Below are positions 1-7,562 of a stretch of 64,000 nucleotides of DNA, one piece after another. The notes beneath the pieces were generated by a model. That model was not told the DNA's origin. It saw nothing but the letters and a program-made list of their open reading frames with translations, and did no database searches. The stretch is from Endozoicomonas elysicola. GTDB taxonomy: Bacteria; Pseudomonadota; Gammaproteobacteria; Pseudomonadales; Endozoicomonadaceae. The translations under genes and the position numbers were made by a program. Every line of letters starts with the position of its first letter. Positions within the stretch are counted from its first letter, which is position 1. Location of the stretch: NCBI RefSeq assembly GCF_000710775.1, contig NZ_JOJP01000001.1, forward strand, positions 1,441,825 through 1,505,824, written 5' to 3'.

Positions 1-533
1 CGGGCTTTGGCCGTACAGGCAAGCTTTTCGCCAGCGAACACGCAGGTATTGTTCCCGATATTATGTGTGTCGGAAAAGCTCTGACCGGTGGCTATATGAC
101 AATGGCTGCCACCCTGTGCTCCGAACAGATCAGCCGAACCATTTCTGAGCATGGCCCTTTTATGCACGGTCCTACCTTTATGGCCAATCCACTGGCCTGT
201 GCTGCAGGCAATGCCAGTCTGGAAATTTTGTCCAGAGGTGACTGGCAAACCCAGCTGACCATGATTGAAAAAACACTGTGGGATGGCTTGATGCCCTGTT
301 CCGAAATGCCTTCTGTTGCCAATGTCAGAGTGTTGGGAGGTATTGGCGTTGTGGAACTGAAAGAGCCCGTTGTAATGTCGGAAATTCAACCTCTGTTTGT
401 TGAAGAAGGTGTTTGGGTGCGGCCTTTTGGCAAGTTGGTTTATGTGATGCCGCCCTATGTGATTTCCAGTGAGGAACTGAAAGTTCTTTGTAACAGCATC
501 TGCCGGGTGCTTCATCGGGTTAACAGAACCTGA
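1..533 (+). CDS. bioA: Adenosylmethionine-8-amino-7-oxononanoate aminotransferase, C-terminal part
   Basis: This is the 3' end of a gene cut by the window edge; the reading frame is open from base 3. BioA transfers an amino group from SAM to KAPA to make DAPA in cytoplasmic biotin synthesis. The fragment begins with the GFGRTGK stretch and continues with VGKALTGGYM, which carries the PLP-binding lysine of class III aminotransferases, then HGPTFMANPLACAAG, the BioA signature region. The C-terminal small domain is complete, with a normal stop at 531-533. No other biotin gene is seen here, although a biotin-dependent carboxylase lies 12 kb away. The family is certain; BioA is the best fit because of the GPTFMANPLACA stretch. 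Confidence 0.9.
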   Translation, partial: GFGRTGKLFASEHAGIVPDIMCVGKALTGGYMTMAATLCSEQISRTISEHGPFMHGPTFMANPLACAAGNASLEILSRGDWQTQLTMIEKTLWDGLMPCSEMPSVANVRVLGGIGVVELKEPVVMSEIQPLFVEEGVWVRPFGKLVYVMPPYVISSEELKVLCNSICRVLHRVNRT

Positions 534-703
534 ACAGCCATGAGTGGAGTGGAAAGTTCCGTTCACTCCGAACTATGAAAATGGCTGAAGAGCCTGAGAT
601 ATCGGAATTTTATCGTAAAAAGTGATTCTGGTTTGCTGGAAGTCCGGTAGCCAACTACTTTTCATCTTCAAAACTATTATTGTTAATTAAAGGAGTATAT
701 CTA
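534..703. other. Intergenic region with a small hairpin
   Basis: No gene is seen here. A perfect six-base inverted repeat (GGAGTG at 545-550, CACTCC at 563-568) lies just after bioA and may end its transcript, although it has no T-run. The ribosome binding site of the next gene lies at the right end. Confidence 0.35.
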
Positions 704-1189
704 ATGGGTGCAGGCCTTCCCAAAACCCCTGAGCAGTTTCATAAGATTCCCCATGCACGTCTGGCTATTATTGGCAGCAGCTGGCACAGTGACTGTGTTG
801 ATGCGATGATCAACCGGGCTCAAAAGGAACTTCTGGCGCTGGATGTTAAGCCGCAAAACATCTCTATCCATAAGGTTCCCGGTTCTCTGGAGCTCCCCTT
901 TGCTGCAAGACTTTTATTTGAGGCAGACCCGGAGCTTGATGCAATTCTGGCGTTTGGTGTCGTGCTGAAGGGCATTACCAGTCATGATGAAATGGTTCTG
1001 CACGGTGTGTTCGAAGGCTTCATGGACGTCACCGAGCGTTTTGGCAAGCCTGTGATTAATGAAGTCATTGGTGTTGACAGTGTTGAAGATGCTCAAAAAC
1101 GCTCAGGGGATAATCATATGAATAAAGGGGTAGAGGCCGTTTATGCGACCTCTGAATTATTGCACTGGGTAAATCAGCTTAAAGGCTAG
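704..1189 (+). CDS. ribH: 6,7-dimethyl-8-ribityllumazine synthase
   Basis: Lumazine synthase condenses 5-amino-6-ribitylamino-uracil with dihydroxybutanone phosphate, the penultimate step of riboflavin synthesis. The 161-residue length is usual for the family. Visible family features are SSWHSDCVD near the N-terminus (substrate-binding loop), VPGSLELPFAA (the PGxxElP motif), GVVLKGITSHDE (the catalytic histidine position of the GxxTxH loop) and a C-terminal NKG motif. The ATG at 704 has AAGGAG about seven bases upstream; an in-frame TTG at 680 has no such site. The gene stands alone without ribA/B/D/E. It is divergent from classical RibH (GITSHDE in place of GxTpHfe), so it may be a second, stand-alone RibH paralogue. 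Confidence 0.85.
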   Translation: MGAGLPKTPEQFHKIPHARLAIIGSSWHSDCVDAMINRAQKELLALDVKPQNISIHKVPGSLELPFAARLLFEADPELDAILAFGVVLKGITSHDEMVLHGVFEGFMDVTERFGKPVINEVIGVDSVEDAQKRSGDNHMNKGVEAVYATSELLHWVNQLKG

Positions 1190-1206
1190 TTTCTGGCTAA
1201 ACTTTG

Positions 1207-1240
1207 CCAAGTGGGTCACTCTTAATGATGATCCACTTGG
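1207..1240. terminator. Inverted repeat between convergent genes
   Basis: Perfect eight-base arms, CCAAGTGG (1207-1214) and CCACTTGG (1233-1240), flank the stop codon of the minus-strand symporter gene. They sit 18 bases after ribH. A bidirectional terminator is likely from the position; there is no strong T-run. Confidence 0.45.
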
Positions 1241-2508
1241 GTGATCTTCTCATTGTGACGATCAGATCCCTCCCCGTCTAATATCATATCTGGTAGCAAG
1301 TCAGCGTTAACCATTGCTGTGACGCAGGAGTCTGACCAGACATTAATGGCGCTCTCAAGCATATCAATCAATGCATAAAACGGCAGGATAATAACCAGCA
1401 GTTGAAGTGGGATGCCCATTGCTGCGAGGAATGCACTGGATAGCATGTAGCAGCCCATGGGGACACCGGCATTACCGATGGCTGCGATGCTGGCAATCAG
1501 TATCCATGAGAACAATTCCAGAGGGGAAAATGTCACCCCGTTACTTTGAGAAACAAACAGTACTGTAATTAATATGAATGCAGCACAGGCATTCATATTA
1601 ACAGTAATGCAAAGGGGGAGGCTGAAGCGGGCTACTTTGCTCTGAACCCCCAGGGTTTTCTCAGCGCTTTCCACTGCATAAGGCAGAGCCGCTGCAGAGG
1701 ATTTGGCAAAGAATGCCACAGTCAGGGCAGGCCACATGGCTTTCATGGTTTGCCAGGGCGATAGCCCTTTAAACTTCAGGAACATGGGAAGAATAAGACC
1801 TGCCTGAATAATATTGGCCAGCAGTACGCATAACAGATAAAGCGCAAGATCCTGAAGGATTTTCTGGTTCTGCAGATCATGGATAAACAAATTAACGAAT
1901 GCCCAGACGGCCAGAGGCATCAGCTTGAGAATTAATCCGGTCATTTTCATGATTGCGGCGAACATGCTGTCGAAGAATGAGTGCAGTACAGACTTGTGTT
2001 TGTTTTCCAGGGTTATGATGGCTGCGCTGAGGAGCAGGGCAAGAAATAAAACACCCATGACATTATGGGTATAAAACGGTTCTACAAAACTGGAAGGAAT
2101 AACTCCGACCAGATATGACCAGTAGCTGGCAGAAGTCTCTGAAAGCTCAGGGGGGGCTGTCAGCGTGTTAACGCTCCCGGCGGGTGCGATAAGCAGATAT
2201 AACGCCAAAGCAACTGTTGCGGCCAGTAGCGTGGTGATGACTGTGTATTTCAGGACCTGCCCTCCAAGACGCTTTACATCTGAGGCCTCCCCCATACCAG
2301 AGAGTGTCGAAACCAGGGCAAAGAAAATGATTGGGAGGCTGATAAGTTTCAGCATCCGAATAAATAGTTCTGAAACCACCTGACTGGCCTGATTCAGTTC
2401 ATTCAGGTCAAGCCATCCGGTTAAAACACCCAGTAATCCGGCTATGAGCAGAATCATAGTGCTATTTATAACGGGTTGTTTTCCCTTGTCTTTTCTACTT
2501 GCGCACAT
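1222..2508 (-). CDS. Dicarboxylate/amino acid:cation symporter (DAACS family), atypical
   Basis: A 428-residue membrane transporter of the GltP/DctA/SstT superfamily with about eight transmembrane helices and two re-entrant hairpins. The first hairpin motif is visible as AKSSAAALP (normally SSSAATLP). The helix 7 motif NMDGT reads NMNAC, and in helix 8 the substrate-binding pattern DxxRTxxN reads DMLESAIN. The arginine that binds the substrate side-chain carboxylate in aspartate/glutamate transporters is therefore a glutamate here, so an acidic amino acid is unlikely to be the substrate. Cation-coupled uptake of a neutral or basic solute is inferred. It is monocistronic, convergent with ribH, and starts at the ATG at 2506-2508. 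Confidence 0.85.
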   Translation of the reverse strand: MCASRKDKGKQPVINSTMILLIAGLLGVLTGWLDLNELNQASQVVSELFIRMLKLISLPIIFFALVSTLSGMGEASDVKRLGGQVLKYTVITTLLAATVALALYLLIAPAGSVNTLTAPPELSETSASYWSYLVGVIPSSFVEPFYTHNVMGVLFLALLLSAAIITLENKHKSVLHSFFDSMFAAIMKMTGLILKLMPLAVWAFVNLFIHDLQNQKILQDLALYLLCVLLANIIQAGLILPMFLKFKGLSPWQTMKAMWPALTVAFFAKSSAAALPYAVESAEKTLGVQSKVARFSLPLCITVNMNACAAFILITVLFVSQSNGVTFSPLELFSWILIASIAAIGNAGVPMGCYMLSSAFLAAMGIPLQLLVIILPFYALIDMLESAINVWSDSCVTAMVNADLLPDMILDGEGSDRHNEKITQVDHH

Positions 2509-2848
2509 AGGCTTATAAGATCTATCTATTGGAGTGAAGTATGAGAATAGACATGGTTTTTACTGGCTATTATTTTGTTTTGATATTTGCTTAGGCACTA
2601 TTGGTTGGCATAGGTTCATTATTGCCTAGGCTTATTTCGATAAAACCAAAGTGAAGGCTCTAATTTACTCTTCTGGTTATATCGATTAATGCAATATGCC
2701 CTGCTTGGAATTTTTGAAGCTTTATTGTGCTTTTTTGGAACTTCTGACCAGTTTTTTTTTGACTACACTACCTACCTCAAAGGCCTGTGCGGCTGCACAC
2801 TAATGATTCTATAAAGTGACGTCTGCTGAATTACCGAGGAGTAGTAAC
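2509..2848. other. AT-rich intergenic region
   Basis: This 340-bp stretch between divergent genes must hold the promoters of both the symporter (minus) and the 2849 gene pair (plus). It is AT-rich with several T-runs (for example 2750-2760). I see no convincing operator or RNA gene. Confidence 0.3.
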
Positions 2849-3175
2849 GTGTTGAGACGAACCCGCTTTTCACTGTCTATATCTGAGCCAAGGGCCAAGC
2901 CGACCAAAAAAGAGTGGACTTATCAATGGTCCCTGATTTCTGACGATTTTCCCACGGAAGATACGGATGATGCCGACGAGTATGTTCAGGAGTGGAACTT
3001 TCCTTATCCCGGTCAGAAAGAGCTTTTGGTGATCGACCCTAATAACTTGGTCAGTACCAGTATGCCTCTGGCACCGAGAGAGAAGTTTCCGAAAGGGAGG
3101 CTGACTTATCTGAGGCAGGGAGGTTTTTTTATGCAGGTTACTAAACCCATGGTTTTGGCTAGTGTGAAGAAATGA
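2849..3175 (+). CDS. Small protein of unknown function, coupled to a histidine phosphatase
   Basis: A 108-residue soluble protein that I do not recognise. It has a basic N-terminus (LRRTRFSLS), an acidic stretch (DFPTEDTDDADEYVQEW) and a C-terminal part rich in Pro, Gly and hydrophobic residues. The GTG at 2849 is chosen because GAGGAG lies seven bases before it; the upstream in-frame GTG at 2816 has no such site. Its stop overlaps the ATG of the next gene (ATGA), which suggests translational coupling. A partner or regulator role for the phosphatase can be guessed only from position. Confidence 0.6.
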   Translation: MLRRTRFSLSISEPRAKPTKKEWTYQWSLISDDFPTEDTDDADEYVQEWNFPYPGQKELLVIDPNNLVSTSMPLAPREKFPKGRLTYLRQGGFFMQVTKPMVLASVKK

Positions 3176-3906
3176 ATTCTGTTATCAAAAAAGCACTTTA
3201 TTATTTCGCATTATTAACAACGATAACAATCGGTGCAGGGGTGTGTATGGAAGTTTCAGTAATGGAAACCTCAAAAGAAAGAGGTAAGGGAGGTATTGTT
3301 TTTATTCGCCATGGCGAAGGTGAGCATAATGTGGAACATATTTATAACAGTAATCCGGAAAATCCAGGCTATAAAGCTGTAAAGCTCACTGATCATGGCC
3401 GGGAGCAGGTTCGGGAAACATCTGACCAGCTTCTGGATGGAGGAATTAATGGTGACAACGTTTGTAAAGTGATTGTTTCTCCTTTGCCCAGAACCATTGA
3501 AACTGCTGATATTGTTATGGGCAAGTTGCAAATCGCCCGTTTTCTCAGAGAGATTGACCCGAGAGTAATAGAACAGAATGCGGGTGAAAGGGATGGTCAA
3601 GACTACCTACAATATAAGGATCCTGACTTCTGGTTTCCAGAGCACCCCAAGCGTTATGGAGGTGAAACCCGCTTGGAGATAAGAGACAGAATGGAGTCTC
3701 TCATTCTATCTATTGTCAATGATAGAAACTGCGACCTTAGCAAGCAGTACGTCATTGTTGTCAGTCACGGTAGCCCTCTGCTTCTGGCTCAGCAGTTTAT
3801 GGGTATGGGAGATGAGCGTTTGAAAACAGCAGGTTACCGAATTATTCCCTATTCACAGGTTCAAAAGGTTATGGGCAATGATGTTTTACATAGAGATGCA
3901 TCTTAA
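3172..3906 (+). CDS. Histidine phosphatase superfamily protein, probably exported or membrane-anchored
   Basis: A 244-residue branch-1 histidine phosphatase. The nucleophile motif is FIRHGEG (Arg46, His47), followed by SPLPRTIET (second phosphate-binding Arg), an acid/base region around AGERDG, and VSHGSP, which carries the second catalytic His. A hydrophobic segment (residues 8-24) behind a Lys-containing N-terminus looks like a signal peptide or anchor, which is unusual for phosphoglycerate mutases and suggests a periplasmic phosphomonoesterase. The substrate cannot be read from the sequence. It overlaps the preceding small gene by four bases. Confidence 0.8.
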   Translation: MNSVIKKALYYFALLTTITIGAGVCMEVSVMETSKERGKGGIVFIRHGEGEHNVEHIYNSNPENPGYKAVKLTDHGREQVRETSDQLLDGGINGDNVCKVIVSPLPRTIETADIVMGKLQIARFLREIDPRVIEQNAGERDGQDYLQYKDPDFWFPEHPKRYGGETRLEIRDRMESLILSIVNDRNCDLSKQYVIVVSHGSPLLLAQQFMGMGDERLKTAGYRIIPYSQVQKVMGNDVLHRDAS

Positions 3907-4026
3907 TCCCCACACATAGTGTGAAGCCTGATAAAGCCGTTTTTCCCTAGAATGAAAAGGGAAAGACCTAGCGTGAAAATAATATTAGAATCTTCGCCGG
4001 ACATGTAAAACTACTGCGAAGGTCAA

Positions 4027-4668
4027 ATGACAAACCAAACAGCCTTTATTCGGCAGACTTTCCCTGTTGGGCCCCTGCAGTGCAACTGCACAATTATTGG
4101 TGATCCTGTTACCCGCAAGGCATTTGTCGTGGATCCAGGCGGTGACCCAGAGCTTATTATGGCAAAGCTGAGGGAACTTGATTTACAGGTTGTAGCGCTT
4201 ATCCATACCCATGCACACCTGGATCATTTCCTTGCCAGTGGCGATATCAAAAAGCAGACTGGAGCCCCCATTTATCTCCATGAGGGCGATAAGTTCCTCT
4301 GGGATAACCTTGAAATGCAGTGCCGTATGTTCGGTGTTCCCTATCGTCCGGTACCGGATCCTGATTACTGGTTGAAAGATGATGAAGAGTTGCCTTGCTG
4401 TGAAGGTGTGGCGATGCATACCCCGGGGCATACTCCTGGCTCCATGTGCTTCTGGTTTGAACAACCCAAGCTTCTGATTGCCGGAGATACCCTGTTCCGT
4501 CGATCCATTGGGCGAACAGACCTATGGGGGGGCGATTACAAAGCCATTGAACGTTCGATCAAACAAAGGCTCTATACTCTGGACGAAGAAGCCGTTGTGG
4601 TTACCGGTCATGGGCCTGATACAACAATTGGTGAAGAAATCCGGGAAAATAGTATTATTCGCGGCTAA
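4027..4668 (+). CDS. MBL-fold hydrolase, YcbL-type glyoxalase II family
   Basis: A 213-residue cytoplasmic metallo-beta-lactamase-fold enzyme. All metal-binding motifs are present: HTHAHLDH (HxHxDH), HTPGHTPGS (third His), GDTLFRRSIGRTDL (bridging Asp) and TGHGPDTTIGEE (last His). The GDTLFRRSIGRTD stretch is typical of YcbL, a single-domain relative of glyoxalase II that hydrolyses S-lactoylglutathione poorly or other thioesters. It lacks the C-terminal helical domain of GloB, consistent with its short length. It is transcribed alone, before the OmpA-like lipoprotein gene. Confidence 0.88.
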   Translation: MTNQTAFIRQTFPVGPLQCNCTIIGDPVTRKAFVVDPGGDPELIMAKLRELDLQVVALIHTHAHLDHFLASGDIKKQTGAPIYLHEGDKFLWDNLEMQCRMFGVPYRPVPDPDYWLKDDEELPCCEGVAMHTPGHTPGSMCFWFEQPKLLIAGDTLFRRSIGRTDLWGGDYKAIERSIKQRLYTLDEEAVVVTGHGPDTTIGEEIRENSIIRG

Positions 4669-4720
4669 GCAGCCTTGAGCTGATAGAAAGTTCTAAGCTG
4701 ATTTGCTAAGGAAGATCATT

Positions 4721-5380
4721 ATGCAATTGAAAAAGTTATTTGCCGTCGCAACCCTGTTGGTGGGGGCCTTGTTGGCTGGTTGTCAGACTACCAACCCTTA
4801 CACTGGTGAACAGCAAGCCAGTAAATCCACTAAATATGGTTTAGGTGGTGTTCTGGCCGGTGCGGCCATTGGTGCTATTGCTGATGGTGGTGATGGTGCT
4901 CTTAAAGGTGCCATTATTGGTGGTGCTGCCGGAGCTGGTTATGGCCATTACCTGGATCGGCAGGAAACCGTATTGAGAGCCGAGCTTGAGGGCACAGGTG
5001 TTCAGGTCTATCGTCAGGGCGATGAGCTGAAATTGATTATGCCTTCCAATATCACTTTCGATTCCAGCAAGTCAGATATCAAGTCTGCTTTTTATCCAGT
5101 ACTTGGCTCTGTTGCGAAAGTGTTTAAAGAGTACGACCGTAACCTGATTCAAGTGGTTGGTTATACCGACAGTACCGGTGGGGACAAAATCAATGTTCCA
5201 CTGTCTCTCGCACGGGCTGATAGCGTTGCCAACTATATTGCCTTTCAGGGTGTTATGGGGGAGCGCATCAGTGCCTATGGGCGTGGTTCAATGGATCCTA
5301 TTGCCAGTAATAAAACAACCGATGGCCGTGCAAAGAACCGTCGTGTAGAGATTAACCTGCTTCCTGCTCCACAGCGTTAA
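4721..5380 (+). CDS. OmpA-family lipoprotein (YiaD/Pal-like)
   Basis: A 219-residue outer-membrane lipoprotein. It has a signal peptide with lipobox ALLAGC (Cys21), then a glycine-zipper region at about residues 45-75 (repeated small residues in GVLAGAAIGAIADGG), then a C-terminal OmpA-like peptidoglycan-binding domain at about 105-215. That domain has GYTDSTG, the LSxxRAxxV helix and the NRRVEI end. The ATG at 4721 follows AAGGAAG at a good distance; an upstream TTG at 4703 does not. The combination matches YiaD-type proteins, which tie the outer membrane to the wall. A GC-rich hairpin follows the stop. Confidence 0.88.
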   Translation: MQLKKLFAVATLLVGALLAGCQTTNPYTGEQQASKSTKYGLGGVLAGAAIGAIADGGDGALKGAIIGGAAGAGYGHYLDRQETVLRAELEGTGVQVYRQGDELKLIMPSNITFDSSKSDIKSAFYPVLGSVAKVFKEYDRNLIQVVGYTDSTGGDKINVPLSLARADSVANYIAFQGVMGERISAYGRGSMDPIASNKTTDGRAKNRRVEINLLPAPQR

Positions 5381-5387
5381 GTATGTT

Positions 5388-5409
5388 GAGGCGGAACAGC
5401 TTCCGCCTC
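5388..5409 (+). terminator. Probable terminator of the OmpA-like gene
   Basis: GAGGCGGAA (5388-5396) pairs perfectly with TTCCGCCTC (5401-5409) around a four-base loop, a few bases after the stop codon. A pyrimidine-rich stretch follows rather than a pure T-run. Confidence 0.6.
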
Positions 5410-5541
5410 TTCCTCATCCTCTCAGGTTTGACTTTTGGCTAAGAAAGGCTAATTAACCAATAAGTCAGTTTCTCTAACAATGGCTGTACTTGTGAGAAAT
5501 TCCCGATACTCTGAATAATATGTTGATTCAGGGTTTTGGGG

Positions 5542-6348
5542 ATGCAGATGGCAAATGGACAGGCTAATATCTCGGGTATTGATCATTCTGACTTGATTGG
5601 TCGGCCCTCTGCTGTATTAGTTTCAAAACCTGTGATTGTTCGAGCACGCCCTTCAGGTGTTATGGGAGGGAACTCCGTAACCCAAACATTAAGAAAAAAT
5701 ACTCAGGGGCTTAGTGGCTCCATTAGCAATAGTCGTTTTTCCGATCGAAGTGTACATTTGCTCAATTCTTTCCGCCAAATATGGAGCAGAAAAGAATTAA
5801 GTGATATTGATTTGATTAGTGCTTTTAAACTCAAGCTTATTAACCAGTCTCTACTGGATAAATATAAAAATAAGGTAAGAGGGCAGGATCTGGTTGACCT
5901 TCAAGATTTAAAGAAAAAATTGAACAAGAAGTCCTATGATGAACAGCTGACGAAAAAACAAAGAAAATTGTTCAAACGAGGAAGAAGGCTTTTCAGAGTT
6001 AATGAATTATCCAACCGTAGACTCATGCAAGCTATCAGATATCATCTGATTAACAATGCATTCTTTTCTAAAAAAATGAATTTTCAGGAGCCACACAGGG
6101 CCTGTCTTATTAAGGAAATTGCGAAAAAGATAAAAGAATGTGAGAAAAATGAGGTGAGAAGATATCTGTTTCTGAGTCGAAGTATGGTTCCTGATACTCA
6201 GCTTATTGACAGAGCTATCTATATCATCAAAAGCTGTTTTGTAAAAAGTAAAGTTGCCCAGCGTTTTATAAATAAGCAACTGAAAAAGTCATCTCAGGGT
6301 AAAAGTAAACACTTATTAAAAAGAAACCTGTTGTCAGAAAAAAACTGA
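5542..6348 (+). CDS. Lys/Arg-rich protein of unknown function
   Basis: A 268-residue orphan. The first 75 residues or so are rich in Ser, Asn, Gly and Thr and look disordered. The rest is strongly basic and predicted helical, with clusters such as KKKLNKKSY and KKQRKLFKRGRRLF. There is no signal peptide, transmembrane segment or known motif. Codon use is more AT-rich than in neighbouring metabolic genes. The start is ATG 5542 or 5548 (GGGG just upstream); a TTG at 5536 is less likely. A disordered Ser/Asn-rich leader before a helical body is seen in some secreted effectors, but nothing here proves export. The very basic body could also bind nucleic acid. Confidence 0.5.
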   Translation: MQMANGQANISGIDHSDLIGRPSAVLVSKPVIVRARPSGVMGGNSVTQTLRKNTQGLSGSISNSRFSDRSVHLLNSFRQIWSRKELSDIDLISAFKLKLINQSLLDKYKNKVRGQDLVDLQDLKKKLNKKSYDEQLTKKQRKLFKRGRRLFRVNELSNRRLMQAIRYHLINNAFFSKKMNFQEPHRACLIKEIAKKIKECEKNEVRRYLFLSRSMVPDTQLIDRAIYIIKSCFVKSKVAQRFINKQLKKSSQGKSKHLLKRNLLSEKN

Positions 6349-6394
6349 ATCCCCATCCTGCAAATTGTTTAGGCAATCTGCAGGGAGGAAAAGG

Positions 6395-7540
6395 CTAAAG
6401 ATCCATTGCCTTGGCGATCACGGTTTTCATAATCTCATTGGTTCCGGCATAAATTCGGCTGATACGGACATCCCGATACATCTTGGATATCAGGTATTCA
6501 TCCATAAAGCCATAACCGCCATGGAGCTGCAAACACTCATCAACAACACGACACAGCATTTCCGAAGTCCAGTACTTGCCACCACAGGCATCAGCAGCAC
6601 TCAATGAGTTTTCGTTGACCTGTTCAATCATACGATCAAGATAGGCAAAGCCAAGATCAATCTCGGTTTTCATTTCTGCCATTTTAAAACGGCTGTTTTG
6701 GAATTTACTGATGGACTGGCCAAAGGCCTTGCGCTCTTTAATGTACTCTTTGGTCAGATCTAATGCTGTTCGGGCACTGGCTACCGCATCAATGCAGAGG
6801 TTCAGACGTTCTACCGGTAACTTTTCCATCATATATTCAAAACCTTTGCCTGGGTCGCCCAGCACATTGGCTTTAGGTATTTTGACATTATCGAAGAACA
6901 GTTCTGCCGTATCCTGGGATTTCATCCCCATTTTTTTCAATGGCTCTCCCCTGGAGAAACCGTCCATTCCACGCTCTACCAGGAAGAGGCCCATTGCATG
7001 AGGGTTATCCGGGTTGGTTTTTGCCGCGACGACAATAATATCTGAAAGAATGCCATTGGAAATAAAGATTTTGGAGCCATTTAACAGCCAGTGGTCGTCT
7101 TTTTCTAGAGCATGGGTTCTCATGCCTGCGAGATCACTGCCTGCACCGGGCTCCGTCATACCAACAGCAAGTATGGCATCACCGGTGATGCAGCGGCTGA
7201 GTAGGCGTTGCTTCTGCTCATCATTGCCATAACTGAGCAGGTAAGGAGCAACCACCATATTATGCAGGCCGAGCATAAAACCTCTCTCGTTGACACGGGC
7301 AAGCTCTTCACACATCACGACATCAAACCGGTGGTCAGTAATGCCAAGACCTCCGTATTTCTCTTTCGCCATTGGCACCAGAAAACCGTTCTCACCAGCC
7401 TTCAGCCAGAGTTCTCTGTCAATAATGCCGTCGCTCTCCCACTGTTCCTGATAGGGAACAATCTCTTTTTCCACAAAGCTACGGAAAGCAGTGCGGAACT
7501 GTTCATGATCCTCGTTGAAAATCTTTCTTGGCATGTACAT
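6395..7540 (-). CDS. Acyl-CoA dehydrogenase (FadE/LCAD-like)
   Basis: A 381-residue flavoprotein that oxidises acyl-CoA to trans-2-enoyl-CoA and passes electrons to ETF. Visible are the FAD/substrate motif MTEPGAGSDLAGM, the KIFISNG stretch, the LQLHGGYGFMDEY motif and the C-terminal RIYAGTNEIMK. That last motif has Ala in place of the catalytic Glu of the MCAD type, so the base is probably the helix-G Glu, as in isovaleryl-CoA and long-chain enzymes. It is the last gene of the minus-strand operon, 22 bases after the ligase gene. GGAAG lies about eight bases before the ATG. Substrate unknown; probably the CoA ester made by the neighbouring ligase. Confidence 0.88.
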   Translation of the reverse strand: MYMPRKIFNEDHEQFRTAFRSFVEKEIVPYQEQWESDGIIDRELWLKAGENGFLVPMAKEKYGGLGITDHRFDVVMCEELARVNERGFMLGLHNMVVAPYLLSYGNDEQKQRLLSRCITGDAILAVGMTEPGAGSDLAGMRTHALEKDDHWLLNGSKIFISNGILSDIIVVAAKTNPDNPHAMGLFLVERGMDGFSRGEPLKKMGMKSQDTAELFFDNVKIPKANVLGDPGKGFEYMMEKLPVERLNLCIDAVASARTALDLTKEYIKERKAFGQSISKFQNSRFKMAEMKTEIDLGFAYLDRMIEQVNENSLSAADACGGKYWTSEMLCRVVDECLQLHGGYGFMDEYLISKMYRDVRISRIYAGTNEIMKTVIAKAMDL

Positions 7541-7562
7541 ATTGATGACTTCCAGCCTTGTT

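Noticed and set aside
6395-7540. Catalytically dead acyl-CoA dehydrogenase because YEGT reads YAGT
   Set aside because: Isovaleryl-CoA and long-chain types lack that Glu and use one in helix G, so loss of activity is not implied.
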